Positions 33,201 to 48,200 of a stretch of 64,000 nt of DNA are shown piece by piece. Positions within the stretch are counted from its first letter, which is position 1; every line of letters starts with the position of its first letter. Location of the stretch: the NCBI GenBank assembly GCA_003864495.1, contig ML133499.1, positions 744,001 through 808,000 of the forward strand, read 5' to 3'. The notes beneath the pieces are model-generated. The model saw only the letters and a program-made list of their open reading frames with translations. It did not search any database and was not told the origin of the DNA. Origin of the DNA: Nemopilema nomurai (Eukaryota; Cnidaria; Scyphozoa; Rhizostomeae; Rhizostomatidae). Made by a program: the position numbers and the translations under genes.

Positions 33201-36200
33201 TTACATTACAAACATATATACCAAAAATAAGCATTTAAAACAATAACAATCATTATAATTGTTAAAATAATAGCAATGATAACAAAATTACAATAATAAC
33301 TGCGACTAAATAGTAATTTTGATCAAAATATAAAATATAACCATAATAATTACATAATCATAATATAAACTAATATAATCATAGTATAATCATAATAACA
33401 CCTGATAACACGTAACTATTTTAGATGAGTTTAGAAAAGTTTTCAATTTGTAAATATTTTCATGCAAATAGCACATTGAGAAGAGAATGATTCTGACGGA
33501 GTCCTGAAAAATTGACGAATCTACGCAAGGTTTATCTTTTTTCTTTTTGATTGGTAATGAGAAAAATTGAAATTATAAAAATTGCAGCCGGAGAAAGGCT
33601 AAAACTGTTTCTGGACTATGGATTCTGAAACAGTCTAGTACAAAAGTTCATATAGAAGCACATATTTCATATCACAAATATATATCATAAATACATATGA
33701 ATATGTCCAGGCTTAGGCCATTTTCGGACGTTTGGGTTCTCTGTGGAGTGGCGGACAAAAAATGCTTCAAGTATGGAAAAAATACTCCGCTATTCCTCAT
33801 CGTTGTGATTATATTTAACCATTATATTTAGATCCATCGCCTACACTTTACAAGTAAAAAAGAATTCACAAATACTTCAAGAGAATAACTTTCAAACATT
33901 AAAACTTATTGCGGATTGCCTACATGTGCTGTAAACAGAAGAAGTAAACAAATACCCGTGCAAAATACAAGCTGCAAATGTCTACAATACGATATGAAAA
34001 TATACGTGACTTGAAGGTATCTAGAATTTGGTGGTTAGCCTTCTAAATACGAATTTCAAGCTTCAAGCAATGCAGCAATCATGTCGTAACCATTTTATCT
34101 TGCGTAGGTAGGCCCTTAAGGGTCATTTCAATGACTAGAGTCATTTGTAGCTGCCCAAGCTAAATAAAACAAAGCGCCGGATAAAACAAGCAATGAAACT
34201 GGCAATCGGCCTAATTGTCAATAAACCCTTGCCTTTCCTCAAATGGGTAGATTTATGGAATTATCTATTTCCATGCCACTAAGGGTTGCTTCGCCAATAC
34301 ACACTCTTACCTTGCTGGGAATTTGGCCCAAACGCCTTCAGTTCCATGATGCCTCTGACGTGCGACTTTATGATTTGCCTGTCGTTAGACGATCTTTTTG
34401 ATCCCCTTTCGATGGTGCTGAGAGACCAGTCGTCCCAGTATATGTCATTATCCAGCACTGTGATCCCGTATGGGTGTCTCACATTGTAACTAAAGAGTAT
34501 CTAAAAATAGGATATTATTAATTAGAGTCCAGGCCAATCGTTTTTGGTAGCCCAGAAGAGGCCCCGCAACTAAGAAAAAATGAAAAGGCACTAGCAAACG
34601 GCAAAAAACTTGAAGAATAATCTTGACTGACAAAAATTGCCCCTCGGCCGAGCTCGGATGATTTCGGCACTAGTCCCAGCAGATGATTTCGGCCCCGGGC
34701 CCCGCAGATGATTTCGGCCCCGGGCCCCGCAGCCCCTAAAACCGCCACTTGAGATAGGCAAGGGTGAAAGAGCATTTCGAAGCGGCAATTTCTTTGAAGA
34801 TATCTAAATAATCGTTTACGTTAAACGCCCTGCTTTTCGAAGTACTTCACTTGTACAAAGGCACATTTTACCAAATAGTTGCCAACAAGTCCGCACTAAC
34901 CTGTCTGTTGCTGCCATCGAAATTCGCTACTTCGATCCGGTCTTTGCCGGCATCTGTCCAATAGATCCGGGAGCCGCTGATATCAACAGCCACACCGTTT
35001 GGCCACCAGAGGTCAGAGCCGACAATCACTCTACGATTTGTACCATCCATATTGGCGCTCTCAATTCTAGCTGCTGTGCTCCAATCGGTCCAGAACAGGA
35101 TTCTGTAGAGAGACAAATAATACTGGTGAATAAATGGTGGAACTAAAGAATAGAGAGTCAAGGAAAGTCAATTTATAAGCAACATGGAGTACGTATTTGT
35201 GGCGATTGACATTCGAACCCAGACTACAGTGTATTAAAAGTTAGAATGCTTTGTTCGCGATGTGATTCTGTTCGAAAAGACATGTCTACTTTATGTCACG
35301 GACCTTGGTGCAAAAAGCAGTTCAACAACATTATGCCTACGCAAGATATTGAAACTATTGTTAAGAATATGGGCAACATCATAACTACTGGAAAAGCCAG
35401 GAACAGGAGAAACTTGACGAGTGGCTGAAAAGTAATCAGGGCCTATGAGCCATTATCAAAACTTGAAGGCTCTAAACATTGTGAACAAGTGCTTTGCGGT
35501 ACAAAACTTCACAATAGCAAGAAATAGCAGAACTAGTTTTTGCATACTTTAAGTACTTTTTCGTCCGACACTTCTCAGAGTATGCAAGCGTCTATTTATT
35601 CTGTCAGCTTTTGGTTATTCTCCGACGTTTGCATACTCTGAGGATTGTCGGACTAAAAAGTGCTTTCAGTATGCAAAAACTAGTTCCGCTTTTTCTTGCA
35701 ATTGCTCTAAACATTCCTTGATATCGCACAGAAATACACCGATCGATGTCGTATAATGTCTATCCTTGATGATTAGTAAACACATCATAAAAGAAGAGTC
35801 CGGAAAGAATTGGAAATGAAGCAAAAAAGAAGCAACAATGGACGTGAAGGGACATGACAATACACGCACCCTCTTGCTGGATGCAACGCAATACTTCTAG
35901 GCCGCCCAAGGTTCTCTGTGAACAAAACTTTGGAGACCTTCATGTTAGGCATGTTAAGAATCGGGTAGGCTCGTATGACACCGATCTGTTTCATTCCGGT
36001 GTCCGTCCAATATATATTCTGACCAATCCAGTCGTATGCGATTGACTCCACGTGAGATCTGGATTCGTTGAAGCCGGTGAGCTCTTCGACATAGCTAGCT
36101 ATAAAACGAATGAGCAAAGGCTTTAGTCTGGCTTTAGGCCGCGTCTACATGAGGACTTTGGAACGGTTCTGTATAGAATCGTTCCGCATAGGTACGGATA

Positions 36201-39200
36201 GGCTTTCCGTTCTTTAAACGATATCTTTGGAACCGTACTGTGTAGAACCGTTTCTGTTTATCGATTCACGCATGGCGAATCGCGTCCAGTCGAATTTCCT
36301 CTCGCCTCATTTCTTAGCGCAATTGGCGAAAACCGTTCTGGGCGTTCACATGATACCATTTCAGTACGGTTCTATCCGGTGCCTATTTTCTAGGTGGACC
36401 GGTTTGGGTATGGCTAGCGGTTCTGTTTGGAACGGTTCCAGCAGTTCCCGTGTAAACGTAAGGCCTATTCGTACCTAATTGGGCACAGTTCGCGTGTAAA
36501 TGCAGCCTTGATACCCGAAAGTGAATTATTAGGGCATTGATCAGAACTTGATACTAAGAGTAGAATATTATTTGAAAAAGTACTAAGTGGCTTAATAGCT
36601 AGAACTAGTGGGACCCGTTTTGCATACTTATAATAACTTTTCCTTAGAACAATATTCCTTGTAAATTGTCACATGTTTGAAGGAACATAACATCATCCAC
36701 TTAAATAAAGGCAGAATAACGGATGAAACTTCCAAAAGGAGCAAATCTGCGGATTGTTGTGGGGGATGAGTTCAAGACAGAACTTTGATAGATGAAAATA
36801 TCCATACATTATCACAAAATGTAGCTCAATGTATCAATAAAAAGTCCCTGAAACAGGGAAGATACGAACAGCTGTTAAGATGGATTCTATTGATCTTGTC
36901 TGTTGTGATGTCGGCCCAAAACAGAACCTTTCTCTTGTAGTCGAAATCCAGAGCAATGGCGTTCTTTAGGCCGGGAATCATAAAGGAGGTATCAGTATTC
37001 GGAGGATCCAGGTCCAACCGATGTATGGATGTTCGTTTAGCATACCATAAAAATCTCCTTGAATCTAATGAAACAGAAAGGAACATACTTAAAAAAAGAG
37101 ACACGCTTGTTCAAGCAAAACTATCAACATGTATACATAGACTGCACATAAACTGCAAGCTGACATCGTTGCGGCGGTTAATTACGTAATCCTTTTGTTA
37201 ATAGATTGTGTTTGTTGATTTCGATTGATAATCTTATTATGGATTAATAATAGCTGTCGACAAATAATCTAGTTTTCGATTTGATGCAATCAGAAGTACC
37301 AATGACGAATTCTCTCGGCGCCTGTCCACGTGTCTCACCTGATTTTGGGTCACTTTTGGATCATAAATCTGTAGGATGTCAGTAAACACAAGGACTAAAA
37401 TTGGTGACCAAGGCGTGACACGAACATGCAAGACCGAGCAATAATTAATGTACTTTCATAGGAAATAGAAATGGAAATTGAAGAGGACATTTGAACAGGG
37501 GAAAATATAGAGGATAATGAAATAATAATCTCACAAACAATAGGACAAGCTGTTGGTATGGGTCCAAAGACTTTTTCCAGACCACCGGAACATGTGTCTC
37601 CTGAGATTTTTCGGTATCTGGAATTAAGAATAAAGTAGAACAAAAGTGTAAGGACGACTTCTGGTATTGTTTAGCACCAAGTTCATTTGTTTGGTCGTTT
37701 GGCTTCCAACGCAGCAAAAACATAAAGATAGATAGTGGAACCTTCGGCTTACTTGCTTAGGCCTTACAGATGAGCAAGTTCTGCTCGATACGCCAGTGAA
37801 TCTACTTCATGTGGTCAGTTACAATGTGAATACACTACGCAGGCAACCAATCACGAGTGCCCATCGACCACTTCACGTGGTCACTTTCACTGAATAGTGC
37901 ACTCGATACGCCTATGAATCTACTGCACGTGGTCAGTCACAATGTGAATACACTACGCAGGCAATCAATCACGAGTGCCCATCGACCACTTCACGTGGTC
38001 ACTTTCACTTAAGGATAACTTACCCCCTCGTCTTGTTGTAAAATATTCCGGGTCGGCAGCTAGGAGGGGCTTTTGTAGGATTGACGTCATCAAGGGGGTC
38101 ATCAACACAGGAAGTTCTAAACCAATCAATAACTTCCTTGTATCCATAGTCACTATAAAATCAAGAGATCCTTTATTAAATCTAGCATCAACAATATATA
38201 ATCCTTACATTCACCATATATTGTTTTGCCTTAGTTACCGCTTCGTTTATTATCAACCAGACTCTAAGGAGGCTCAATTCTACTTGCATAGCGGAATACA
38301 AACTTAAACAATTTACCATTCGAAGTCTTCTCTTACACACGGGCAGTTATAGGAAAACACGGGCCGATCGTAATTCTTCCCATTGAAACAGATCTCCTTG
38401 GGCGCCCGCTTTTCGAACATCTGTCTCTTGCCAAGAAGGCAATTATCTGTATTGTTAGCAGGGTCAATCATGGTCCAGTTCTTGTATTGGTCGGGTGTAC
38501 ACGGCTTTCCTGTACAAGATAAAATGCTCCTGTGTGCAATCGATACACTAAAAAGATTCAGGTAAAGAGCATAAAAGGCCAGAACAGATGTTTTTTCATT
38601 AAAATAAAGACTGAATATGAAATGCAGAAAATGGTTTGACACGAGTTAGAAGCAAAATGGAGTGCAAATCATACATCGACAAGCCTTTCTCTATCAACTC
38701 AACGAATTGGCAACTCTGATCTGAATTGTATTCGCAGTATAAGTAACCAGAGCATAGGATGTCCAGGGTAAAAGAGAGGTCATATTCCTTACCAAGGACA
38801 TTTTTCATGTCTATTTGAACGAGGAACCAGGAATGTACTTTTTGATACGATCCAAAAATTGTAAAAACTGTAGTCGCTTCTCCGGGCTCTGTGAGAAGTC
38901 CGTAAACTCTTGTTTTCACATTTGAAAACTTGTAGGTTCTCCAGCTCTCGCCATCGTCCCACGAGTAACTAATATCAGATAAAACAGGAAGAATCAAACG
39001 CTATAAAGAGTCATTTCGTTGTAGTATTACTCAAAAGGGCCTTTGAGATCTGATATCTGAGACAAATAGAAAATAATAGTTGCCCTTCTTTCCGTAAAGC
39101 GGCACCAATTCCCTCGAAGGAAAATTAATGTTGATTTGTATATAAGTTCTTTCGTTCAGAAATTTTTTTTATGATCATTAGTTATTCGAAGACTAGTTTT

Positions 39201-42200
39201 CTAAGATACTGATCCAGTAATGTTAATACACAAGGTTATATTAACAGAGCTAAAAAGTAACCAAGAGAAAACGATCGAAGATAGGAGCATTACAAGCATC
39301 AGTAAGCATGGTAATAAGGAAAGCAACGCTTACACTAAAGAGTCGGTTAGGCCGTATCGTTTTATGGCAACAATGATACCACCATGATCAGCATATTTGT
39401 AGAACCAATGTCCCTTCAGCACCTGTACAAAATACCCAATATAAAATCGGTAAAATCAACATAGAAAAGCGGGCAGGTCCAGGGGTAAGCAAGGAGTACA
39501 ATCATTCCCTTACTCCTCTACAAACGTTGGGGTATGAGGATTGTAGCAATGCATAGTAGGATGGCCGGTTCATTTCGATGCCACCCTCTTGACTCTTAAG
39601 GATGCTTCAACTGGGTGTTTATTTGCAGCGAATCAAACTGGAAGGAAACAGGGAGCTGGGACTCAACTAGGATCACAAGCTTGGTGACAAAACCAAAACG
39701 GCCAAAACAGATGTCAATGATCACCAAGAGTGGGTCCCTTTCTCAGGTGAAATATTTACTGGAATAAAATTCGAGAATTTTCAAACGACCCATTTCTAAG
39801 ACTCTTTGCAAAATTTTAACTTCGAATCTTCGCCTTTAATGTTCTTAATGGATATTCCTATTATACATAGTAATTATCTTTTAGACAAGTCCATGACTGA
39901 TAACAGCAAATTGTTGCTGGACAAGCTTAACATGTATAAATTTGATATTATCATTATTATCACGATTCAAGGACTAAAAGTCAGGAATACTTCACAATAG
40001 CTAGAAATAGGGAACCAGTCTTTGCATACTTAAAGTACTTTTCGCCTGACACTCCTCAGAATATGCAAACGACGGAAAATAACCAAAAGCTGACACAATA
40101 AATAGCCAGTTGCGGATCGAAAATACTATAGGGTGATAAGAACAGCGTATGATTGGTTATAATTGACCAATCAGCGTTACTGAACACCTAGATTTGAAGT
40201 TTTGTACCGCAAAGCACTTGTTCAGAAAGGAATATGAAAACGTGATAATGTGAATATGCAGCCTCGTGATAACGGTTACTGGCAAAACAGACAGCAACCA
40301 CACTTACTGAAAAATTAATTATTACAGTACGGCATTTGAAGAGTAAGCAAACTTTAAAGCTTGAATTTAGCTTAAAATATTCAATGACGTCAACTGACCT
40401 CTCTCCACGATGCACCCCCGTTGGTAGAAAGGTAAACATTTGGATATGATTGCAGGCTTTCTCCGAGCGAACCTAAGCATGAAAACGAGACAATAAAATA
40501 ATGGCAGCACACCATGTCAAGGCAGCTGTGCATTGCAAGGCAATAAGCCTAGAAGCTGAACTTATATTTATCAGAGTGATGCATACGATGGCTATAGCTC
40601 TTAAACGTGATATATGAAATTCTGCAGTTTGTAGGTTAGATGTCAAAGAATATTTTGCATTATATATGTTGTATATGTTTTGCTAATTAACAGCAGCCTT
40701 AATAGCTAACTTGCCTGAATTGACAAAAATATTAACATGACCATAACATAACTTCGATTTGTGGCTGATATACTAGGCTGTGTGTTTTTTGTTGTGCTTC
40801 TAGGCTTGTAGTCACTCTCAACGTTCTAAAATATTTTCACAACCAAAACAAACTCTAAATTACACCCGTGGCAAGCGCACGATTACACATTGTGTTACCT
40901 TGTGCAACGATTAATCCGGGGGATGACTTCTTTGATATCAATGGTTGAAAGCTCGAATACATATTATATCTGCCATAATTTTGAGCCAAGTGCAACGAAC
41001 AGCCTCTCTAGAAAACAGAGTGATTCGTGGTGATTCGTAGTGATTCGTAGTGATTCGTAGCGATTTGTAGTGATTCAAAGTGATTCATAGTGATGTATAA
41101 TTTCATTGTATGCGGTCAAAGGAGGCATAAGAGGGGACATTACCGTAAGACCACCAAAACAACTGATAAAAAGCGGGATATTCCATATAATCAACGGTAT
41201 AGGATACGAAATAAGAGAAATAAAGGGGCTGTTGAGTCAAAAGGGAAACTGGTCATGCGACGTCTCCCGTGACCCCCAAAATGACCCCCAAAATGACTCC
41301 CTATATCAATGTAGCAGGCCTAATCCCTTTGAAGATTTGCGTCAATCCATCCTTGGAAAATGTCATAGGAAATGGCTACCACCACCAAATCCTAGCTATT
41401 TACTAGTATTAAGGAGTGAGAACCACTTCAACTCACAGACATAAAGCAGTGCGTTTGTCGTCCATTTGAATCGACTCTCGGGGCTGTAATGTTCATCCAC
41501 TCGCCACCTTTGTCGAATGTGATCAGCGTCTTCAACTTGCGATGCCCAGGGCGACCCACTGTCAGCTGGGTGGCTATGTAGACCCCGTATATACCGCCGA
41601 TTGGGGACAAGTCGATAAAAGACTTGTTGTAGCTGGATCTGCCGACAAAGTGGTAATCCTGTTTCAGATTAAGCTAGACAAACAGAATACCCATCCTGAG
41701 ACATCTTGCATAGAGATGAGATCCTGATCAATTGAGATGTTTTATGGTAGATGGGGAAACTATGACGTCAGCAACTTCAAACACCGTAAACATGATGGGT
41801 CACCTAACATCAGGGCCGGCGAAAACAGGGGCGCAAGGGGGGGGCATGGCCTCTTCACTTTCATGCAGAGCAAAATTATTTTCAAGGACATGTAAAAAGA
41901 AATAGAAAAAGTCCAAAAGTAGAATTAATTTTGCTTAGTAGGACCCTGACTATGATTTTATTAATTAATTATGAAGGGGTGACTGCTTTTACTGAGCCCT
42001 TTCACGGTCTTTACATTCTGCCCCCCCCCCCCTCCCTAGTCTGTTTGTGCAAAAACAGTAATGAACTGCCCACTGTTTACTGTCCAGAAGACTGTCCGTA
42101 CCTGATGTGTAGGGTGGGGTTGTAGTCTTTGTTGTGGTACAGGATTCTTTCCAGCGACTCACTAAAGATGAGCCCTGTTTTGTCCGATATATAAAGGGTC

Positions 42201-45200
42201 GCGCTGGCATTGTGATCAACTGCCACAAATAGCTGGTCTTCTGATGCGTCTCCAAACACGTAGCTCTGTAAAAATATTGGTCGAAATAAAAAGGCACATC
42301 CATTTTACCCCAACAAAGCTCTGATCGAAGCTCAACGCACGCTCAGGCCCCTTCTCCAGCAAATAAACCAGGTCACGTAAGGCCATTTTCTACACCATTT
42401 GATATCTGAGAACATGTCTCATTTCTAGCCTATCTTCTATTATATCTATTGCTTTGTGCTTTTGCACACCGAGCGCTGGTAAGTCAAAATAGACAACGCA
42501 ATCTGGAATATTAGATATTATATATAGGTTATATAAAACTATTAGCATTATCAGAATCTGATATTTCATGCAGATTAAATCGCAATCGCTGTGAGATCTG
42601 TTTATTAACCTGTCAAACCAATCAGCTTGTTGAGTGGCCTAGCACAAAATAACCCTTAAAGTTAAGTACTAATTACCAACTGCTAATTATTACCAGAGCC
42701 GGGTGCTTTTTCTCGTGTGGAAACAGCGCTCTCTTGAAACTTTGTCGTCTGTATGAGATTTGTATATCAACAGCGCCAGTTGTACCCTGAAATGAACAGA
42801 CCCAAATAACATCCATGTTTGACGGCCATTAATTTATGCGAAGAAGAGCAACGAGTGGATGAAAAAAGAGCCAATCAAAAGCAGCCTTGAATACAAAAAG
42901 ACATTTTTTGTTGTGTTGCAATTTTCAGTATTTTAAATTTCTGACCCCCGTTTATTAAGACCGCTTATTAAATTTTGGAAATTTTTCCGACCTCCCCTGT
43001 TTATAAAGACCGTTTATTAGCTACCCGAGAGTAGGTGTATCAGAGCCAAGTCTGTTCTTGGATATGCAGAAATACAAGAATCACTAGCGATATAAAACCC
43101 CTGGAGCATTTCGCATCGCAGTTGAACAAAACGTTTGATTTCTAGTACACAATTCTTGCAAGAGCGTGCAGATAATACAATTCTTCCCGCACCGCAAAAA
43201 AATTGAAAATCGTTACAACAAACAGGTTGGCAACAGTATCGTCCATGCAATTGCAATTGCCATGCAAATCCTAGGCTGTTATTTAGCACTATTAATGTTA
43301 TGAAGACCAGTCTCGCAATGGAGAGCGAGGATGCACTATGATTGGATTAGATTTGATTGCTACTATTCCCAGGCCTCTTGCAGCCTGCTCAGAACAATGG
43401 CATTGTACGCACCTCTTGATTGTATTTAACTAGTATAAACAGCTCTTTAGTGGCTCCTCAATATGGTGTATGAATCAAGAAGGAGAAAATTTTTGAAATT
43501 CACGCTTTCCGCAGGTTAATACACAGCATTCATGTTAATCTGATCTGTGCTTGGAATTTAAAACTCGATGGAAGTTGGGCGAATTTCCATGGATTTGGTG
43601 GAATATGGCGGTTTGGTGGTTAGTGAAGTGCTCAAATGTTTCAGCCTCAAAAATTAATGCCAATTTAGAGAATACAAAAACATTACACTACTATCCCAAT
43701 CCAGTGCCCCCCAGGGAAGGAGTTTCACAAATTCCCGAATGGAAATTATCGATTCACGAGTTCCCGTGCATTAAGAGTGAGAATGCATGTTCATGAGCGA
43801 ATCTTTATTCACGAGAGTTACCCACTATTTCACAAAGCCAGAGTTACCTAAAAACAAAGACTTACGTTGCGCTGGGAAACAAACATGTATTTGTCTTGCA
43901 AGTCGAAATCCTCCACGTTTGAAATCAGCGTCCTTGGGTGCCAAAACCAGTAGTTGTAGCGCATAATGGTTGACCGCTGACCTACGGGCACAAAAGTAAC
44001 ATTCAACAAGACAGCTTGACAACAATAAGGCCTGCCATGGCAACAGCACCAGGGTTAACGGTAATGCCTGACTCGCCATTGTTTGAGGGAATTATCCTTT
44101 GCACTCTCGATATACTTCAGTTTTGCAAAGTAATCTAGAATTATCTTGAAAACACTGCTGCACATTGAATTGGCCACCTGTAAAATCCATGATCTGAAAC
44201 GAGGCTGAAATCTTTGAATTTCAACACAAGGACACCCCAAGATTCAATGTTGCAAAAATATTATCGTGATCTTCATAAGCTGATATGATCCATGTATTTG
44301 CTGGTTAAATTTAAAAGGCAATGAGTTGCATTGCACCATCCGTTTGGCAAGACTGAATAACTTTGACTTATGTAAGATTGCATAATCGAGATTCCGAAAT
44401 CTGTTATCCAACTATGGATTGAGTAACCAGGATTCGGAAAACCGAAATCCAGATTCTATCTTTGGATGACGTGCAACTTCCGTATTCAATTGATGACTCA
44501 TGCCAGCCACAAGAATACTTAACAAAACACTGGTTGACAGGTGGCTGGTTTTTCTTCTTTCATTTCAGACTATCCTCATCTACGAGCAGATACGACTGGG
44601 GCGACAATCGTCGATTCAGGCTGAGGTGGTTGCTAAATGTGTGGAGCTTGGGAATGGTGGGGTGGACGATTGGAAGTGAGGGGGTGGGTGCTTTGGGAGT
44701 GAGGGGTGGGTGCTTCGGAAAATAGGGAGTGGAAGATTGGAAATGAGGGGGTGGGAGTTTTGGGAGTGAGGGGGTGCAAGATTGGAAATGAAGGGGTGGG
44801 TACTATGGAAGTTATGGGGGTGGAAGATTAGAAGTGAGGGGTGGGTGCTTTGGAAGTGAATTGAGTGGGGGCTTGGAGATGCGGGGGTTGGACTTGGAAG
44901 TGCGGGGGTGGAAGCTTGGGAGTAAGGAGATGGGAGCTTTGGAAATGAATTGATAGGGGGCTTGGAAGTGAATTGAGTGGGGGCTTCGAAGTAAAGGGGT
45001 GGGGGCTTGAAAGTACGGGGTTGGAAGATTGGAAGTGAGGGGGTGGGTGCTTTGGAAGTGAATTGAGTGGGGGCTTGAAAGTGAAGGGGTGGAAGATTAG
45101 AATTGCGAGGGTGGAAGCTTGCGAGTTTTGAGGTGGGAGCTAGGAAGTGGGCACTCTTGTGCAGGGCAGATAAACTTATCTTTCCACAGACTAATAAAAT

Positions 45201-48200
45201 AAATCGCTTGAATAAAATGTGGTCTTAACTTGAGAAGCTCCATCGTTCAAAAACTCAAAATACCACAATACAAAGAAAAAACTAGTGATATCATACACAT
45301 TGATATTCATATTGATATTGATATTCATATTGATATTGATATTCATATTGATATTGATATTGATATTAATATTCATATGAGACATTTCTGAGATTTTTTA
45401 TAGTTGTCATACAGTTGATGTTCATGATTAAAAACGGAAAGTTTCTATTTCAGCAACCCCCCTTAGAGCATCTTCACGCCACATCGAAAAACGGAACGCT
45501 CTGAGAAGATGATCAAGTTGAACTAAAGAGCTTGCTTGCCACTCCAAACCAGACCGGGGGCGGATCGGGAAAATGGCGGGCGGTTCGCAGGAATGGGCTA
45601 GCAATTGGTATCATGTCTTTGATCAGGGGTAACGGAATTGATTAGAGTAGCCTACTAAATGGAAAGCGATTACAGTGCAAATCATTTCAAATCACTGGCG
45701 CATTGATCCATTGATGCAAATCATTGATGCATTGATCAATTGATGCAAATAATTGATGCATTGATCCATTGATGCAAATAATTGATGCATTGACCCATTG
45801 ATGCAAATCATTGATGCATCGATCCACTGATGAAAATCATTCTTTTAAGCTATTCGAGGTACTTTGCTTGATGTTCTTTGCAGAGGAGAATTCTGCAATA
45901 CTCATTTTGTAAAGCTTAAAAGGTTCCTTGACATATTGCAGAGTATTCATCAATTTATTCGTGCTAATATGGCAGTGAAAAGAAACAGCAAGCCAGAACT
46001 GGTACCTGATTTCTATTTACAATGCAATAGGAAAGAATTGATCATTCAATTAGGCCTATTGCTTCCTCTTTAATGATTACAAAATCCTGAATCAGGCATG
46101 TGGTAGTATTTGGCACACAATAACACATGTATTGCGTTTTTGCTTCCAGCTATCTTTGTCCGAAAATTGATTTTCAAATCATTCAATTGGCTTCACATCT
46201 TCCAAGGTCCAGTTTACAATGAAAGCATCACTGCTGACTTCAAAACACCTAGAAATATCTCTTTTTCCCTCCTCAAAAAGGTTGAGACATTTTTTCAAAC
46301 CAATTTTGTCCCATTATTTTGATCAACATTTAGGAAACTATTTGTTGCAATTCTTGGAAGGAAATCAGAAATAGTAAAGTAGGTTGTAATCAATATGACT
46401 TTAAACCTTCAAGAAAAAATGTGTGTTGGGGGCAGTCTACTGAAATGGTCACCTTTGTCACAAAATGCTACAGCTAATACCATTGAGCAATCCATATAAA
46501 AATAGTATAGAAAACATACCTGGAAGACGTCTTTCAACATAGAACTGGCTTGAGTAATCATATGGTTGCACTCCCCTATAAAACAGATACAAAATATTGA
46601 AAACTTTTTCAACAAAGTTTAATATTTGGTGATAAAAACAAACAACTGCCATTCACCTTTCATATATCTCTTAAAAACTATGAAATCAGAAACTTATGAC
46701 AAGAAAGAATTTAAAATTGCAACCATTAGCAGCATACTAACTAGACTATGATTTCATATTGACAATATAACTAAAAATAGTTGCCCCACTTCGTTGGAGA
46801 AATCAAAGGCAGAGAATATCAAGAAAAGAGCAGTCATGTTCACCAACAAACTGTCCATGACTTTTCAACCAAGATTATTGTCGTTAATTTAAGCATTAGA
46901 AACTAAGGATTTAAGGCACTTTATAAAATCCAGATCAGTCAACAGTCAGTTGCGGACTTAAAAAGGCTTTGGGAAAAGGACAAAAATTTTCTTACCAGTA
47001 GAATGATCGCACATAGTTTGATTTGAACAGCCATGTTGTACCAAACGTCGTTGACACATACAGCTAAGGATTTGAAAAGATAAAGCATAAGTAACTAAAC
47101 ACATTTCAGCATGTAGGTGTTAAATAAAAACAACAACATTTGATTCTGTTTGGTAGGAGAAGATAAAAGTTTCTAGTCATACAAAGTTTTGAAACCATTT
47201 TTAGCCATTTATCAACATGCTTGCAGATTTTTGTGTTCAGAAATCTGTAAAATTTTCTCCTATGATAGATGTCATATCCAATTTGTCACTAGCATAACAA
47301 AAATTTTCTACAAAGCAGTAAGATGCACTGGTAATTGAAGACAAAACTCATACAAGATAACACTGGCACCAGCTGAGATTCAACACATTGCTAATCTTTA
47401 AGGAATGGACTAAATAAATGTTAGAAATATCTAGCAAATAGTGATGAACATAACTGAAAAACTTCTTCTTAATTTCATCTTTTAATGACTATACACAGAA
47501 ATAAAATCAGTATTCATTACCATGTTCATTGGATGGTCTTCATCGTAGGCCAACAGATGTCTGTAACTTGTTGGATGAAACTTTATTTTTGTTGGGGTAA
47601 ATGGGACTCTTGTAGTTTTGAATGTTTGGCAGCCATCAGAAGAGATAAATATGTATTTATGAAACTTTGCAGTAACTATATAATGTTGACTATTAAGAGG
47701 ACTTGGGTAGTAATCATCCAAAACAGGCAATGTTCCATTAACTCTAAACTTTTCTGTAATGTTTGTAAAAGTTTTTCCATAGTTTCTTGAGACATAGAAA
47801 TAGTTTGGTCTTCTTGGTGAAGGAGTTGGGTCACGCATCAAAACAAGAATGACAGAGCTATTGGAGCCAGCCCAATGAACTTCTGCAACAAAATGGCTGT
47901 CGTTGAAATGGAACTAAAAAAGAGTAGATAACATTCATTAAACACTCCAATATAAATGAAACCCACAAGTCTGTAGTTTTTACAGAAATCAATCAGGTAT
48001 TGCAGTCAGACAACAACAGCACTACATTGTGGTGTTATGGTCACTTGCTTACACAAGCTTAGTCTTAAAAACTGAACAATATCCTTGATAAATGTTTATG
48101 AACAAGTAAATTTCTGATTAATACTTTGTTAAATATTAATAAACATAGGAAATAATTAAATGGTGGCTAGAAGGTCTCAAACAAAGTACACTGAACAAGA

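Noticed and set aside
38599..38792. Extension of the SORL1 exon 12 ORF beyond the donor
   Set aside because: The VPS10 sequence ends at …KNVLG, a good donor follows, and exon 13 continues the family sequence; the extra ORF is intron.
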